Assembly: GCF_002778015.1 (NCBI RefSeq)
Contig: NZ_NJPP01000001.1
Span: forward strand, 262-64,261
Origin: Bartonella tribocorum
GTDB taxonomy: Bacteria; Pseudomonadota; Alphaproteobacteria; Rhizobiales; Rhizobiaceae
DNA length: 64,000 nt
Direction of reading: 5' to 3'
Position numbers and translations under genes: made by a program. A model generated the notes under the pieces. The model had not been told where the DNA came from. It made no database searches and worked only from the letters and a program-made list of their open reading frames with translations. Of this stretch, positions 30,560 through 41,079 are shown piece by piece; position 1 is the first letter of the stretch; each line of letters opens with the position of its first letter.

Positions 30560-31623
30560 AAAATAAATGTTTTTTTATTAAAAAGCTTTCTTAATAGGAA
30601 ATTCAGTACCCTTTTGGGATATGTTTCAGTATAAAAGTGTTATTGACCGTCTCCTTATCACTTTATTTGCATAATATATTTTAAGCATAGAGAGAAAAAA
30701 TCCTACGTATTTTCATATTTCCTTAGATCAAGGCTAACTCTTATACAAAAAAATTGATCAACATCGACTTTTTAAAAAAAACAATCATTTTTGCAAAGAC
30801 TGTAAGTCCCCTCCATCTTGCAAATATACAACATCTAATAAATTATGCTTTTTCACGATCAATATTATTGTTATCATCGCAGACAGTTTTGATTTAAAGC
30901 TGTCTGTGTTGGAATGCCCCTAATTTTGCATGATAAATTCATAGATAATGAGTCATCCATTTTCTACGATAAAGAGCTCTATTGCTATTTTCATATGAAA
31001 CAGATAATGAAATATATTAATAAATCCAGCAGCATTTGATTTTCCTCAAAAACTGTTGAATTCCTTCTAACTCTTCAAAGGATGAAAATTTTCATTCAAA
31101 TCTGGTCTGTAGACAGTCCAGATCTAACGGTTTTCTCTTCGCTTACCAGTCATGTGATTCAATGACACAAGAGTTGACAAGACAATCTAGAATATTCACC
31201 AAACGCGTTAAAAACACTTAATGTTGAAGGCTGTCTTATATCATACTTCTCAATGACAGTGTTTTAGAGCACAATAAGATAATATCACCAGTACAATAAA
31301 TATCTTTCATAAGATAAATTAGGAAATTGTCATCGCGTATAAAACAAGAATATGACGTGAAAAGTGAAATGCTATGTCCAGCCTTATCGATTTTATATAG
31401 TTGCTAAAAAATCCTCAGTTGCTTTTTTTCTTGTCCTCACGACGACTCGAAATATTCTGATAAGCGTCGAATTCATAAAATAATTCGCTTAGAATATCGT
31501 GCAAAAGATGCAGCAAAATCTCTAGAGTACTATCCTCTTTACACAACACCACTTCATCTCAACAACATCAACAAACATATAAATACTACGATTTGAAATA
31601 TCAATTTCTATGATATCACCTTA
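30560..31623. pseudogene. Degenerate ilvD-derived sequence between mutS and ilvD
   Basis: Two parts resemble ilvD on the same strand. About 30750-30950 parallels 32128-32347: TTGATCAAC, CCTCCATCTTG, TTTTTCACGATCAA and AAGCTGTCTG-GTTGGAAT recur in order at an offset of about 1.4 kb. And 31552-31620 parallels 31765-31833, sharing AATATCAATTTCTATGATAT with about 80% identity by eye. No frame is open. The second piece ends four bases before the ilvD stop. The order of the two pieces is reversed relative to ilvD, so at least two duplication or rearrangement events are implied. The middle (30960-31540) shows nothing I can assign. Confidence 0.6.
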
Positions 31624-33462
31624 TCAAATATTGCGAACTGCACCCTTTGCAGCAGATGTGGTCATCGCAGCATACGCTTTGAGAGCCTTTGAAACTTTAC
31701 GCTGACGCTTCTCAACCGGTTGCCAAGCGCCTTTTCCTTTTGCTTCCATCCTAGCACGACGCTGCTTCATCTCAACGTCATCAACCAATATATGAATGCT
31801 ACGGTTTGGAATATCAATTTCTATGATATCTCCCTCTTCCACCAACGCAATTTCTCCTCCTTCAGCAGCCTCTGGTGAAATATGTCCTATCGAAAGCCCT
31901 GAGCTTCCCCCTGAAAAACGCCCATCCGTAACAAGTGCACAAACCTTGCCCAATCCTTTAGATTTGAGATAACTCGTTGGATAAAGCATTTCTTGCATTC
32001 CAGGTCCACCACGTGGACCTTCATAACGGATTAAAACAATTTCACCTGTTTTAATCTTATCCGTTAATATAGCTGAAACAGCTGAATCTTGGCTTTCAAA
32101 AATTCTTGCCGGACCTTTAAAGGTCAAAATTGATTGATCAACGCCCGTTGTTTTTACAACACAGCCATCTTTGGCTAGATTTCCATAAAGAACTGCTAAT
32201 CCTCCATCTTGTGAATAGGCATGTTCTTTATCGCGAATCACACCTTTTTCACGATCAAGATCAAGAGTCTCATAGCGACAAGATTGGCTAAAAGCTGTCT
32301 GCGTTGGAATACCCCCTGGAGCAGAACGATAAAATGCATGAACTGTTAATTCATCGGTTTGTTTTATATCCCAATGATCAAGAGCTTCTTTCATCGTTTT
32401 TGCGTGAACCGTATAAGTTGATGTATCAATGAGTCCCGCCGCATCCAGTTCACCTAAAAGCCCCATAATACCCCCCGCGCGATGAACATCTTCCATATGG
32501 ACATTCGCAACAGCAGGAGCAACCTTGCATAAAACTGGAACACGACGTGAAAGATGATCAATATCTGTCATGGTAAAATCCACCTCACCTTCCTGCGCCG
32601 CAGCTAAAAGATGCAGGACGGTATTGGTTGACCCTCCCATGGCTATATCAACGGTCATGGCATTTTCAAAAGCCTTGCGTGAAGCAATAGAGCGTGGCAA
32701 AACTGTTTCATCATCTTTTTCATAATAACGCTTGACCAATGCAACAATCTGCCTGCCAGCTTCTTCAAAAAGCATCCGTCGATCTGCATGTGTTGCGAGC
32801 ACTGATCCATTTCCAGGAAGCGAAAGCCCCAAAGCTTCCGTTAAGCAATTCATGGAGTTGGCCGTAAACATTCCTGAACAAGAACCACATGTAGGACAAG
32901 CAGCACGCTCCATTTCAACAACTTCTTCTTCTGAATTCTGTTCTGAAGCGGCCGCAACCATAGCATCAACCAAATCAACCCTTAAATCTTGATTTTTCCA
33001 TTTAATCTTACCGGCCTCCATAGGACCGCCTGAAACAAAGATTGTTGGAATATTCAACCGTAAAGCAGCCATTAACATTCCAGGGGTAATTTTGTCACAA
33101 TTAGAAATACAGACAAGAGCATCCGCACAATGAGCGTTGACCATATACTCTACAGAATCAGCAATAATTTCACGTGAGGGCAAAGAATAAAGCATTCCAT
33201 CATGCCCCATCGCAATTCCATCATCGACAGCAATGGTGTTAAACTCTTTTGCAACACCTCCGGAAATTTCTATCTGTTGTGCAACCAATTGCCCAAGATC
33301 TTTTAAATGAACATGCCCTGGTACAAATTGTGTGAAAGAATTCGCAATCGCAATAATGGGTTTACCAAAATCCGCATCTTTCATCCCTGTTGCACGCCAA
33401 AGCCCGCGGGCTCCTGCCATATTACGCCCGTGAGTCGATATTCTTGAACGGTAAGAAGGCAT
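31624..33462 (-). CDS. ilvD: Dihydroxy-acid dehydratase
   Basis: Fe-S enzyme of valine, leucine and isoleucine synthesis: dihydroxy acid to 2-oxo acid. 612 residues from MPSYRSR (33462), preceded by GAGGGG; a start six codons upstream has no ribosome site. Cluster and metal ligands are present: C122 in NCDKITPGM with the adjacent K124, and C195 in [11 protein letters not shown], plus [13 protein letters not shown] near 78-90. The C-terminal [22 protein letters not shown] is intact. No other ilv gene is in the window. The downstream flank carries pieces of the same gene. Confidence 0.97.
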   Translation of the reverse strand: MPSYRSRISTHGRNMAGARGLWRATGMKDADFGKPIIAIANSFTQFVPGHVHLKDLGQLVAQQIEISGGVAKEFNTIAVDDGIAMGHDGMLYSLPSREIIADSVEYMVNAHCADALVCISNCDKITPGMLMAALRLNIPTIFVSGGPMEAGKIKWKNQDLRVDLVDAMVAAASEQNSEEEVVEMERAACPTCGSCSGMFTANSMNCLTEALGLSLPGNGSVLATHADRRMLFEEAGRQIVALVKRYYEKDDETVLPRSIASRKAFENAMTVDIAMGGSTNTVLHLLAAAQEGEVDFTMTDIDHLSRRVPVLCKVAPAVANVHMEDVHRAGGIMGLLGELDAAGLIDTSTYTVHAKTMKEALDHWDIKQTDELTVHAFYRSAPGGIPTQTAFSQSCRYETLDLDREKGVIRDKEHAYSQDGGLAVLYGNLAKDGCVVKTTGVDQSILTFKGPARIFESQDSAVSAILTDKIKTGEIVLIRYEGPRGGPGMQEMLYPTSYLKSKGLGKVCALVTDGRFSGGSSGLSIGHISPEAAEGGEIALVEEGDIIEIDIPNRSIHILVDDVEMKQRRARMEAKGKGAWQPVEKRQRKVSKALKAYAAMTTSAAKGAVRNI

Positions 33463-33739
33463 TATTTTTTTTCCCCTCAAATAATTCCACTTGGCTTGTT
33501 GTGCTGTAACTTCACTATAAAAACAAGAGCTTTAATTTTCAAAAGAGAAAAATACTTTGTACTGAGGCATATGGAGCACAAAATTAAAAGTTATACATAG
33601 ATTTTCTCATAAAATTTTATTTTTTTATTACCTGTTAATCAACATATAATCCCTGCGCAACTGTACGTTTGAGACAAATATCAAAACAATTCAGTGCAAC
33701 ACGAACTATTCCAGATTTTTACATGCCAAATTTGGTAAG

Positions 33740-34300
33740 TATTAAGTATATTGCATCGATCTTTTGGCGTAATTTATGGAACAAAAAGACAACCCAATTG
33801 TAAAAAACTATCATCTCCTTACAGTTTAGCTTTACACCTTTCAAAAGCTGACATAGCAATATCATTTTAAATAATGGCTACGCATTGTTTTATGCTTTTG
33901 TTTTTCGCATTCTTTCATGAAGTCACACCCTTCACGAAGAACAGAATACCCAACAAAATACACTCGTCCTACTATCGTTTTTAAGAAATATTTCTCAATA
34001 TCGCTCTAGCCTATTTCATCACCAAACCCGTAAGCCGTATAACGGCCCCATAAATAAAACTTATAGAGCATCATCCCCCTTTACACTCATGTAAAGAAAA
34101 ATTTAGCAAAATCATACATTTTACTCATCCCCAATGTTGCAAAAGTTCTTGGCAATTAAGATGGTTCATAAGAGGCATTTTTAGTTCTTTCTTCAAGTAT
34201 TTTTACCTACGCGCCAACTCTGTTTATAATGGGCAAACAAATAATTCTAGTTGACCAATATAAGAGAACCTTATATGAGAAAATCTTATGATTTTTGTAC
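33740..34300 (-). pseudogene. Integrase pseudogene (leader to middle domain)
   Basis: Leader at about 34300-34180 on the minus strand, then ATGCCTCTTATGAACC (MPLMN, near 34173) and CTTTTGCAACATTGG. Decayed arm-domain codons follow, then a clear stretch near 33900-33960 encoding VLREGCDFMKECEKQKHKTM and RSHYLK, then AFERCKAKL in another frame. The parallel with the copies at 21.7 and 22.4 kb is unmistakable at this point. It lies head-to-head with the copy starting at 34330. Confidence 0.68.
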
Positions 34301-34329
34301 AATATTTTGATTTATAATGATAATTAACT

Positions 34330-34730
34330 GTTTTGTATGTTGAATGAGAATCCCGAATATCGTAAGATTCTCTCATTCCAAATCTGTTTATCTTGAATCA
34401 ATCAAAACCATTCGCTTGCACATCACAAGCGGGATGAGCGTATGGATCAAATTTGTATAGACAAGAAATAAAAATGTCTCTTATGAACGCTCTCAAGTGC
34501 CAAGGACTGTCGCAACATTGGTAGCTGGAGAAGTGTGTGATAGTACCGGCTTGCTTTTCCTTAAGCGTAAAGATGGAGGCGCTCAATGGATTTACCATCA
34601 TACCTTTCACGAACGCCGTTTTGAGATGGGCTTAGGTGCGCTTTGAAAGATGTTTCTTTAAAATAAGCCCGCGAATGTGCAAACCAATGGCGTTTTGTTT
34701 TACGGGTCCCTCATTCCGGTTGCAAAAAAA
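34330..34730 (+). pseudogene. Integrase pseudogene (best-preserved N-terminal domain)
   Basis: Leader (TATCGTAAGATTCTCTC, CTTGAATCAATCAAAACC) then ATGTCTCTTATGAACGC near 34473 (MSLMNALKCQGLSQHW, stop). In the next frame it encodes KVCDSTGLLFLKRKDGG, AQWIYHHTFHERRFE and MGLGAL before a stop. This matches the DUF4102 pattern (DG-GL-L-r--G-k-W) of phage-type tyrosine recombinases. Decayed codons for the VSLK-ARE motif follow. It ends at about 34730 without a catalytic domain. Confidence 0.7.
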
Positions 34731-34953
34731 TAAGTATGAATACTTACCAATATCTTATTGATATGATAACGCACATTGCAGCAGATCGCTAATCCTTGTT
34801 TAAGCTCCCACACACAATACCAAGGCACCACACGCCCTCACCAACAAAAGAAGCACAAAGCCTAACAATACTGCTCCACAGCCCAAGACCCCCCTAATTG
34901 AGAAAAACCGGATAGAATTTATAAAGGGACCAGCTTTTCTCGTAAAACGCAAT

Positions 34954-35205
34954 CTAGTGCAGCGTTACAATTTGGAGTTCATGCTCATTGGCTCCAGCAA
35001 GAGCGATAGAGCGCTCATCAGACAAAATGATAGGATAACCTGTTTCACCAAAAAGCGCCCATATGGTAATGCCTGGAGTCATGGGGGGAAGATCTGGAAA
35101 GTTTTTAGCCAGATCATCTGTACAAACCTTTTTTAAATAGGCAATCTGTCCCGCCTCAGAGTAGGACGTATTCTGAAACGACAAGTTTTGTTTATGCTCT
35201 CCCAT
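34954..35205 (-). CDS. DUF1150 family protein
   Basis: 83-residue cytoplasmic protein of the alphaproteobacterial DUF1150 family, recognised from AYLKKVCTDDL, then PPMTPGITIWALFGETGYPI and ILSDERSIALAGANEHEL. No catalytic motif is known and the function is unknown. It lies 26 bp downstream of the small heat-shock gene, a linkage that recurs in Rhizobiales and suggests joint heat-shock control. Complete. Confidence 0.85.
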   Translation of the reverse strand: MGEHKQNLSFQNTSYSEAGQIAYLKKVCTDDLAKNFPDLPPMTPGITIWALFGETGYPIILSDERSIALAGANEHELQIVTLH

Positions 35206-35231
35206 TTCACTATTCCTTTACGCCTTAACCT

Positions 35232-35663
35232 TTATGACTCACTACTACTGACTTCAATTGGAATCTGTTTTATTTCTTTTTTTAATTTCGGTTGATGTAG
35301 ATTAATCGATAAAAGACCATTTTTCAACTCAGCATTTGTGACGTGCATCCCTTCAGCAAGGACAAAGGTCCGCTGGAATTGTCGTGCGGCTATACCGCGA
35401 TATAAATATTGAGGATTTTGGTTGTCTGTTTGTTTACCATGAATAACCAATTGATTATCATCAAGCAAAATATTAAGATGATTAATCTTAAATCCAGCAA
35501 CAGCCAAAGTTATCCGGATATGATTTGCATTATCGTTTTTATGTAAACGTTCAATATTATAGGCTGGGTAAGCCTCATCAGCTTTACCAATACGTTGTAA
35601 TATTTTTTCTACGGTTTCAAATCCTAAAAGAAAAGGATTGGAGAAAGGTGTCACATGTGTCAT
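35232..35663 (-). CDS. Small heat-shock protein (Hsp20/IbpA type)
   Basis: 143-residue alpha-crystallin chaperone that binds unfolding proteins. The N-terminus MTHVTPFSNPFLLGFETVE and the crystallin domain from about 38 to 125 (YNIERLHKNDNANHIRITLA, LVIHGKQ, YLYRGIAARQFQRTFVLAEG) are class A rhizobial sHsp features, with LKNGLLSINLHQP near 110. The C-terminal IPI anchoring motif is present in KQIPIEV. Heat induction is expected. I examined the 5' region for a ROSE-type RNA thermometer and could not show one by eye. Confidence 0.93.
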   Translation of the reverse strand: MTHVTPFSNPFLLGFETVEKILQRIGKADEAYPAYNIERLHKNDNANHIRITLAVAGFKINHLNILLDDNQLVIHGKQTDNQNPQYLYRGIAARQFQRTFVLAEGMHVTNAELKNGLLSINLHQPKLKKEIKQIPIEVSSSES

Positions 35664-35784
35664 TCATGAGTATCCTCTTTAAAGCTGCTTTACTTGACCA
35701 AACTCTATATTAAAGTATTCGCTGCATTCCTCTCATATGGCGAGCGTGAATGATAACTTCAAGAGAGACGATTAAGAGAGTTTA

Positions 35785-36546
35785 ATGCCTCAAAGTAACA
35801 TAAAAACATCTCGAAATACCACAAAATTATCAAAAGTGCGAAATTTATCTGGTATCTTATATCATGAAGATGAAATTGCAGAAATATTTCGCCGTTTTTC
35901 TGTGCAACGCCCGACACCTAAGAGTGATCTTAACTATATAAATACGTTTACGCTTTTGGTTGCCGTTGTTCTTTCAGCTCAAGCAACCGATGTAGGTGTT
36001 AATAAAGTGACAAAAGAACTCTTTCGCCTTGCTGATCAACCGGAAAAAATGGTTGCATTAGGGGAAGAAGAAATAGCACGTCATATCCGTTCAATTGGTC
36101 TTTGGCGTGCAAAAGCACGCAATGTTTATACACTTTCTAACTATTTAATTGATCAATATGGCGGTCAAGTCCCTAATACGCGTGAAGCACTTATGGCCCT
36201 TCCAGGCGTGGGACGCAAAACAGCTAATGTTGTTTTGAATGTTGCTTTTGGTCAGCCTACATTGGCGGTCGACACACATATTTTTCGCTTAAGCAACCGT
36301 CTTGGTTTGGCGCCTGGAAAAACACCAGAGATTGTTGAGAAAAAATTATTAAAAATTATACCGGTTCATTATCTTTGTCATGCGCATCATTGGCTGATTT
36401 TACATGGTCGCTATATTTGTCAAGCCCGTAAACCACAATGTACGCAATGCATTATTGCCGATTTATGTAAAGCCGCAAGCAAAACAAATGCTATTCCGGC
36501 ACCTTTGGTTGAAATTCAAGGCAATGGAGCGCCGATTTTTTTGTAA
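35785..36546 (+). CDS. nth: Endonuclease III
   Basis: Base-excision repair DNA glycosylase/AP lyase for oxidised pyrimidines. 253 residues, with an N-terminal extension of about 30 over E. coli Nth. The helix-hairpin-helix LPGVGRKTANVVLN carries the catalytic lysine, and AVDTHIFRLSNRLGL carries the catalytic aspartate. The [4Fe-4S] ligands are C212, C219, C222 and C228 in the pattern C-x6-C-x2-C-x5-C. Transcribed alone, divergent from hsp20. Confidence 0.96.
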   Translation: MPQSNIKTSRNTTKLSKVRNLSGILYHEDEIAEIFRRFSVQRPTPKSDLNYINTFTLLVAVVLSAQATDVGVNKVTKELFRLADQPEKMVALGEEEIARHIRSIGLWRAKARNVYTLSNYLIDQYGGQVPNTREALMALPGVGRKTANVVLNVAFGQPTLAVDTHIFRLSNRLGLAPGKTPEIVEKKLLKIIPVHYLCHAHHWLILHGRYICQARKPQCTQCIIADLCKAASKTNAIPAPLVEIQGNGAPIFL

Positions 36547-36598
36547 TACACTCTTGCTATTTTGTGTATACTAGCTTATGAAAAGTCCTTTAAAGAGC

Positions 36599-36658
36599 TG
36601 CCCGGCAGGGCATGCCGTGGCTGTTTGAATGCTTATTCAAGCGTTGGTCCGCTTGAAT
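36599..36658 (+). promoter_or_regulatory. Structured 5' leader of rpmI-rplT
   Basis: Two hairpins between nth and rpmI. ATTCAAGCG (36635-36643) pairs perfectly with CGCTTGAAT (36650-36658) over a six-base loop. Just upstream TGCCC-GGCA-GGGCA (36599-36612) can form a short stem, competing with CGGCA/TGCCG (36603-36617). No T-run follows the main stem, so it is not a simple terminator. Leader-mediated L20 autoregulation is known in other bacteria; here it is inference. Confidence 0.5.
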
Positions 36659-36703
36659 GAATAAAATGTTTGATTGAATCAATTAATATTATGGAGTAGC
36701 AAA

Positions 36704-36907
36704 ATGCCCAAGATGAAGACCAAATCATCCGCTAAAAAGCGGTTTAAAATCACTGCGTCAGGCAAAATTAAAGTAGCAGCTGCAGGTAAGCGCCACGGCA
36801 TGATTAAGCGTTCGAATAAATTTATTCGCGATGCACGTGGAACAATGGTTTTGTGTGAACAAGATGCGAAAAAAGTCATTCAGTATTATTTGCCGAATGG
36901 TATTTAA
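36704..36907 (+). CDS. rpmI: 50S ribosomal protein L35
   Basis: Small basic ribosomal protein, 67 residues from [15 protein letters not shown] (36704), with a GGAG site just upstream. The [19 protein letters not shown] block is the family signature. An upstream in-frame ATG at 36674 would precede the ribosome site and is rejected. It is followed after 33 bp by rplT. No infC lies upstream, unlike in E. coli. Confidence 0.96.
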   Translation: MPKMKTKSSAKKRFKITASGKIKVAAAGKRHGMIKRSNKFIRDARGTMVLCEQDAKKVIQYYLPNGI

Positions 36908-36940
36908 ACCTTACGCTTTTGATTTTGAGGAGATTATAAC

Positions 36941-37342
36941 ATGGCACGTGTGAAAAGAGGTGTGACAGCGCGCGCTAAGCACAAAAAAGTTCTTAAACAA
37001 GCTGAAGGATTTTACGGTCGTCGTAAAAATACCATTCGTGCTGCTAAAGCAGCAGTTGATCGTTCAAAGCAGTATGCTTATCGTGATCGCAAAAATAGAA
37101 AGCGTACTTTCCGTGCTTTATGGATTCAGAGAATTAATGCGGCTGTTCGTGCAGAAGGTTTAACTTATGGACGTTTTATTGATGGTTTATCAAAAGCCGG
37201 TATTGAAGTTGATCGTAAAGTTCTTTCAGATATAGCAATCTATGAGGCAGAAGCATTTTCTGCTTTAGTCGCTTCGGCAAAAAAAGCTTTAGAATATTTA
37301 AAAGACACAACACCTAATGCTTTTGAAGGCGCTGTTAAGTAA
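36941..37342 (+). CDS. rplT: 50S ribosomal protein L20
   Basis: 133-residue rRNA-binding protein needed for early 50S assembly. [38 protein letters not shown] and [20 protein letters not shown] are diagnostic. It has a GGAG ribosome site and is cotranscribed with rpmI. It is followed by a terminator at 37382 before pheS. The C-terminal tail is slightly longer than in E. coli, as usual in Rhizobiales. Confidence 0.97.
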   Translation: MARVKRGVTARAKHKKVLKQAEGFYGRRKNTIRAAKAAVDRSKQYAYRDRKNRKRTFRALWIQRINAAVRAEGLTYGRFIDGLSKAGIEVDRKVLSDIAIYEAEAFSALVASAKKALEYLKDTTPNAFEGAVK

Positions 37343-37381
37343 GCCAGTCGTGTTCTCTTAAAGCGTTTATTTATTCGAGGT

Positions 37382-37418
37382 CCCGTGCTGGCTATGGCGA
37401 GTGCGGGTTTTTTTTATT
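37382..37418 (+). terminator. Rho-independent terminator after rplT
   Basis: CCCGTGCT (37382-37389) pairs with AGTGCGGG (37400-37407, two G-U pairs), followed by a run of eight T. It separates rpmI-rplT from pheST, though some read-through is likely because pheS begins 20 bp later. Confidence 0.75.
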
Positions 37419-37436
37419 AAAAAAATAGGCAAAAAT

Positions 37437-38519
37437 ATGAACGATATTGAGCGTCTGGAACAAGAAATTTGTTTAGCCTTAGAGGCTGCGGGGGATGAAC
37501 AGGCACTTGAAGAAGTGCGTATTGCAGCATTGGGTAAAAAAGGGAGCATCTCTGAAAAATTAAAAACATTAGGAAAGATGGAGGCTAGTGAGCGCCAAAA
37601 AGTTGGACCAGTTCTTAATGAATTAAAAAATCGTATTTTAGAATTATGGGCACAAAAGCGTGACCTTCTGAAAAAACAAGCAATGGATACCCGTCTTTCT
37701 CGTGAAACGGTCGATATTACCTTGCCTGTTCGTTCTTCACCTATAGAACGAGGGCGTATTCATCCTATTTCACAGGTCATTGAGGAAATTATAGCTATTT
37801 ATACAAAAATGGGTTTTTCTCTTGCAGAAGGTCCAGATATTGAAACAGACTATTATAATTTTACGGCTTTGAATTTTCCTGAAGGGCATCCAGCGCGTGA
37901 AATGCACGATACCTTCTTTTTTGATGTTGATGATACAGGAAAGCGGAAATTATTGCGGACCCATACATCACCTGTACAAATCCGCACACTGGAAAAACAA
38001 AAAGCACCGATACGGATCATTATTCCTGGAAAAACTTACCGTATGGATTCAGATGCAACGCATTCGCCCATGTTTCATCAGGTTGAGGGTCTTGTTATTG
38101 ATAAAACCTCCACCATTGCCCATATGATGTGGCTACATGAAACCTTTTGTAAAGAATTTTTTGAAGTTGCTTCAGTAAAAATGCGTTTTCGTCCCTCTTT
38201 TTTCCCTTTTACTGAACCATCTATGGAAGTGGATATTCAATGTGATCGTTCTGGTTCAGAAGTAAAATTTGGCGAAGGACAGGATTGGTTGGAAATTTTA
38301 GGATGCGGAATGGTGCATCCTCATGTGTTGAAAAATGTTGGTTTAGATCCCGATGAATATCAAGGCTTTGCATGGGGAATGGGCATTGATCGTATTGCCA
38401 TGTTGAAATACGGTATGCCTGATTTACGGGCTTTTTTTGATTCTGACCTGCGTTGGTTAGACCATTATGGCTTTCGTTGCTTTGATATGCCTGCTTTTTT
38501 TCCTAATAGAAATGTGTGA
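37437..38519 (+). CDS. pheS: Phenylalanyl-tRNA synthetase alpha subunit
   Basis: Catalytic alpha chain of the class II (alpha-beta)2 enzyme that charges tRNA-Phe. 360 residues from MNDIERLEQ (37437); the frame opens earlier at a GTG inside the rplT terminator, which is rejected. An N-terminal coiled coil (1-85) binds tRNA. Class II motifs are visible: [22 protein letters not shown] with MHDTFF (motif 1-2), and [16 protein letters not shown] and GWGMGIDR-like [13 protein letters not shown] (motif 3). Confidence 0.97.
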   Translation: MNDIERLEQEICLALEAAGDEQALEEVRIAALGKKGSISEKLKTLGKMEASERQKVGPVLNELKNRILELWAQKRDLLKKQAMDTRLSRETVDITLPVRSSPIERGRIHPISQVIEEIIAIYTKMGFSLAEGPDIETDYYNFTALNFPEGHPAREMHDTFFFDVDDTGKRKLLRTHTSPVQIRTLEKQKAPIRIIIPGKTYRMDSDATHSPMFHQVEGLVIDKTSTIAHMMWLHETFCKEFFEVASVKMRFRPSFFPFTEPSMEVDIQCDRSGSEVKFGEGQDWLEILGCGMVHPHVLKNVGLDPDEYQGFAWGMGIDRIAMLKYGMPDLRAFFDSDLRWLDHYGFRCFDMPAFFPNRNV

Positions 38520-38550
38520 TCTTATCATCGCTTTCATGTGAGGTTTTAAA

Positions 38551-40965
38551 ATGAAATTTACTTTGTCGTGGTTAAAAGATCACTTAGAGACAGATGCATC
38601 TTTGGCTGAAATTTGCGAGAAACTAACAGCTATCGGTCTTGAGGTTGATCACGTTGATGATCGCTCTTCGTTAAAAAATTTTGTGATTGCAAAAGTTTTA
38701 ACGGCAGAAAAACATCCTGATGCAGATAAACTTCAGATTCTCTCAGTGGATACAGGAACTGCTACACCTGTTCAAATTGTCTGTGGAGCACCAAATGCGC
38801 GCGCTGGACTTGTTGGTGTTCTTGCGCGACCAGGCACTTATGTTCCAGGACTCGATGTGACGTTATCTGTAGGAAAAATCCGCGGCGTTGAAAGTTTTGG
38901 GATGATGTGTTCGCAAGCAGAGCTTGAATTATCAAATGAGCACGATGGCATTATCGAACTTCCAGAAGATAGTCCTATTGGGGGTTCATTTGCTGCTTAT
39001 GCTGGTCTAGATGATCCGATCATTGATATTGGTTTAACCCCCAATCGCTCTGATTGCACAGGTGTTCGTGGTATTGCACGTGATCTTGCTGCCGCTGGAA
39101 TCGGAAAACTAAAGGAATTATCTTTACCAAAATTTGAAACTTCCTTTGATCCCCCTCTCAATGTTGCATTCGATTTTTCGCAAGATTCATCGTTATGCTT
39201 AGGTTTTGCTTGGCGTGAAGTACGCAATGTTCAAAATGGCGCATCACCACAGTGGATGCAACAACGTTTGAATGCAATTGGTTTAAGACCGATTAATGCG
39301 CTTGTTGATATGACCAATTACATTTGTTTTGACCTTGGTCGTCCGCTCCATGTTTTTGATGCTGATAAGATCAAAGGAAATTTGTATGTACGTTGTGCTC
39401 GTGAAAGGGAACAACTTCAAGCACTTAATGGAAAAACCTATTATTTGGGCGTTCAAGATTGTGTCATTGCAGATGAAGAAGGTGTTGTTTCCATTGCCGG
39501 TATCATGGGGGGTGAAAGAACGAGTTGTGATGAAACAACACAGCGCGTTATTATTGAATCGGCGCTTTGGGAAGCGCAAAACATCGCACAAACAGGGCGA
39601 ACATTAGGTCTTATCAGTGATGCACGTTATCGGTTTGAAAGGGGTGTTGATCCGGCTTTTATGGAGACAGGGCTTGAGATTGCAACAGAGATAGTCTTAC
39701 GTCTTTGTGGCGGTGAAGTATCCAAGGTAAAAGTTGTTGGCTATCAGCAACAAGAAACCAAACAGATCGCTTTTCCTTTTTCTGAAATTAAACGTTTAAC
39801 ACATTTGGAAATAGAGCCTGCAAAAGTTATCACTATTTTAACGAAACTTGGATTTTGTGTTGAGGGAAAAGGAGATATCGTTACAGTAAAAGTACCATCA
39901 TGGCGTCCTGATATTATGGGTAAAGCTGATTTGGTGGAAGAAGTCATGAGGATTTATGGATTAGATAAAATTCAGCCTATTCCTTTGAAAAACTTCACAG
40001 AAGAAAAAGACCAAGTTTTAACATGCGTGCAAGTTCGTTCACGCGCTAGCCGTTTGGCTCTAGCACATCGCGGTATGAAAGAAGCGGTAACGTGGTCTTT
40101 TATCTCTGAAAATCAAGCTCTTGCTTTTGGGGGAGGTCAAGAAGAGCTTAAATTGGTCAATCCTATTGCCGCTGATATGTCAGTGATGCGTCCTTCTCTT
40201 TTACCGGGTTTGCTTATGGCAGCGCAGAGAAATGCTGATCGTGGTTTTTCTGATCTTGCTTTGTTTGAAGTTTCTAACATTTATGAAGGCGATACCCCTG
40301 ATAAACAACGACGTGTTGTGAGTGGGATTCGTCGTGGCACAGAGCAATTTGAAGGCGCTGGGCGTTTTTGGAATGGAAATGCAACCGCAGTTGATGTTTT
40401 TGATGCCAAAGCAGATGCTTTAGCCGTTTTAGAAGCATGCGATATAGATGTTGGGAAAGTACAGATTGAAGTTGGAGCGCCAGATTGGTACCATCCAGGT
40501 CGTTCAGGAATCATAAAACTTGGTTTAAAGATTATTCTTGGTTTTTTTGGTGTTCTTCATCCAGCGACTTTAGAAAAATTAGATATCAGTGGTCCTTTAT
40601 GCGGCTTTGAAATTTTTCTTGATCATATTCCAGAACCAAAGAAAAAAACAACGAAAAGTCGTCCTGCTTTGAAACTCTCGCCTTTTCAAATGGTGCGGCG
40701 TGATTTTGCATTTATCGTTGATAAAATGATTGCTTCTTCTCTTATTGTTCGTGCTGCTTATGGAGCCGATAAAAAACTTATTCATTCCATACAAGTTTTT
40801 GATCTTTTTGAAGATCAAAGCCTTGGTGAAGATAAAAAATCTGTTGCCATTGAGATTGTTATCCAACCGATTGAACGCACTTTGACAGATAAAGACCTAG
40901 AAGAAATTGCTGCAAAAGTAATAGAAAATGTCACAAAAATGACAGGTGCTTATCTTCGTCGTTGA
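38551..40965 (+). CDS. pheT: Phenylalanyl-tRNA synthetase beta subunit
   Basis: 804-residue beta chain with editing activity. Domains in order: tRNA-binding EMAP-like domain (about 40-150, [20 protein letters not shown]), B3/B4 editing domain (about 210-390, with [14 protein letters not shown]), B5 domain (about 400-475), pseudo-catalytic core, and the C-terminal FDX-ACB anticodon-binding domain (about 705-803, [14 protein letters not shown]). Lies 31 bp after pheS. Complete. Confidence 0.97.
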   Translation: MKFTLSWLKDHLETDASLAEICEKLTAIGLEVDHVDDRSSLKNFVIAKVLTAEKHPDADKLQILSVDTGTATPVQIVCGAPNARAGLVGVLARPGTYVPGLDVTLSVGKIRGVESFGMMCSQAELELSNEHDGIIELPEDSPIGGSFAAYAGLDDPIIDIGLTPNRSDCTGVRGIARDLAAAGIGKLKELSLPKFETSFDPPLNVAFDFSQDSSLCLGFAWREVRNVQNGASPQWMQQRLNAIGLRPINALVDMTNYICFDLGRPLHVFDADKIKGNLYVRCAREREQLQALNGKTYYLGVQDCVIADEEGVVSIAGIMGGERTSCDETTQRVIIESALWEAQNIAQTGRTLGLISDARYRFERGVDPAFMETGLEIATEIVLRLCGGEVSKVKVVGYQQQETKQIAFPFSEIKRLTHLEIEPAKVITILTKLGFCVEGKGDIVTVKVPSWRPDIMGKADLVEEVMRIYGLDKIQPIPLKNFTEEKDQVLTCVQVRSRASRLALAHRGMKEAVTWSFISENQALAFGGGQEELKLVNPIAADMSVMRPSLLPGLLMAAQRNADRGFSDLALFEVSNIYEGDTPDKQRRVVSGIRRGTEQFEGAGRFWNGNATAVDVFDAKADALAVLEACDIDVGKVQIEVGAPDWYHPGRSGIIKLGLKIILGFFGVLHPATLEKLDISGPLCGFEIFLDHIPEPKKKTTKSRPALKLSPFQMVRRDFAFIVDKMIASSLIVRAAYGADKKLIHSIQVFDLFEDQSLGEDKKSVAIEIVIQPIERTLTDKDLEEIAAKVIENVTKMTGAYLRR

Positions 40966-40994
40966 GTATTTTCGGAGCACTTTTTAAAGATAGG

Positions 40995-41022
40995 AGCACT
41001 TTTGAGTGCTTCTTTATTTTTT
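40995..41022 (+). terminator. Rho-independent terminator after pheT
   Basis: AGCACT (40995-41000), TTTG loop, AGTGCT (41005-41010), then TCTTTATTTTTT. Clear intrinsic terminator 30 bp past the pheT stop. Confidence 0.85.
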
Positions 41023-41079
41023 AAGAGCTCAAAGTCTATGGCGTTTTTTTGAAATAAAATTTACCACAAGGCATTCATT

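Larger units (their letters stand above)
33463..34953. other. Long gene-poor interval upstream of ilvD, mostly integrase debris
   Basis: 1.49 kb without an intact gene. 33463-33740 holds the ilvD upstream region and no recognisable motif. 33740-34300 and 34330-34730 are integrase remnants (listed separately). 34731-34953 shows nothing certain. Confidence 0.6.

Noticed and set aside
35664-35784. Possible ROSE-type RNA thermometer upstream of hsp20
   Set aside because: I looked for a U-rich anti-Shine-Dalgarno hairpin next to the start and could not draw a convincing one by eye.
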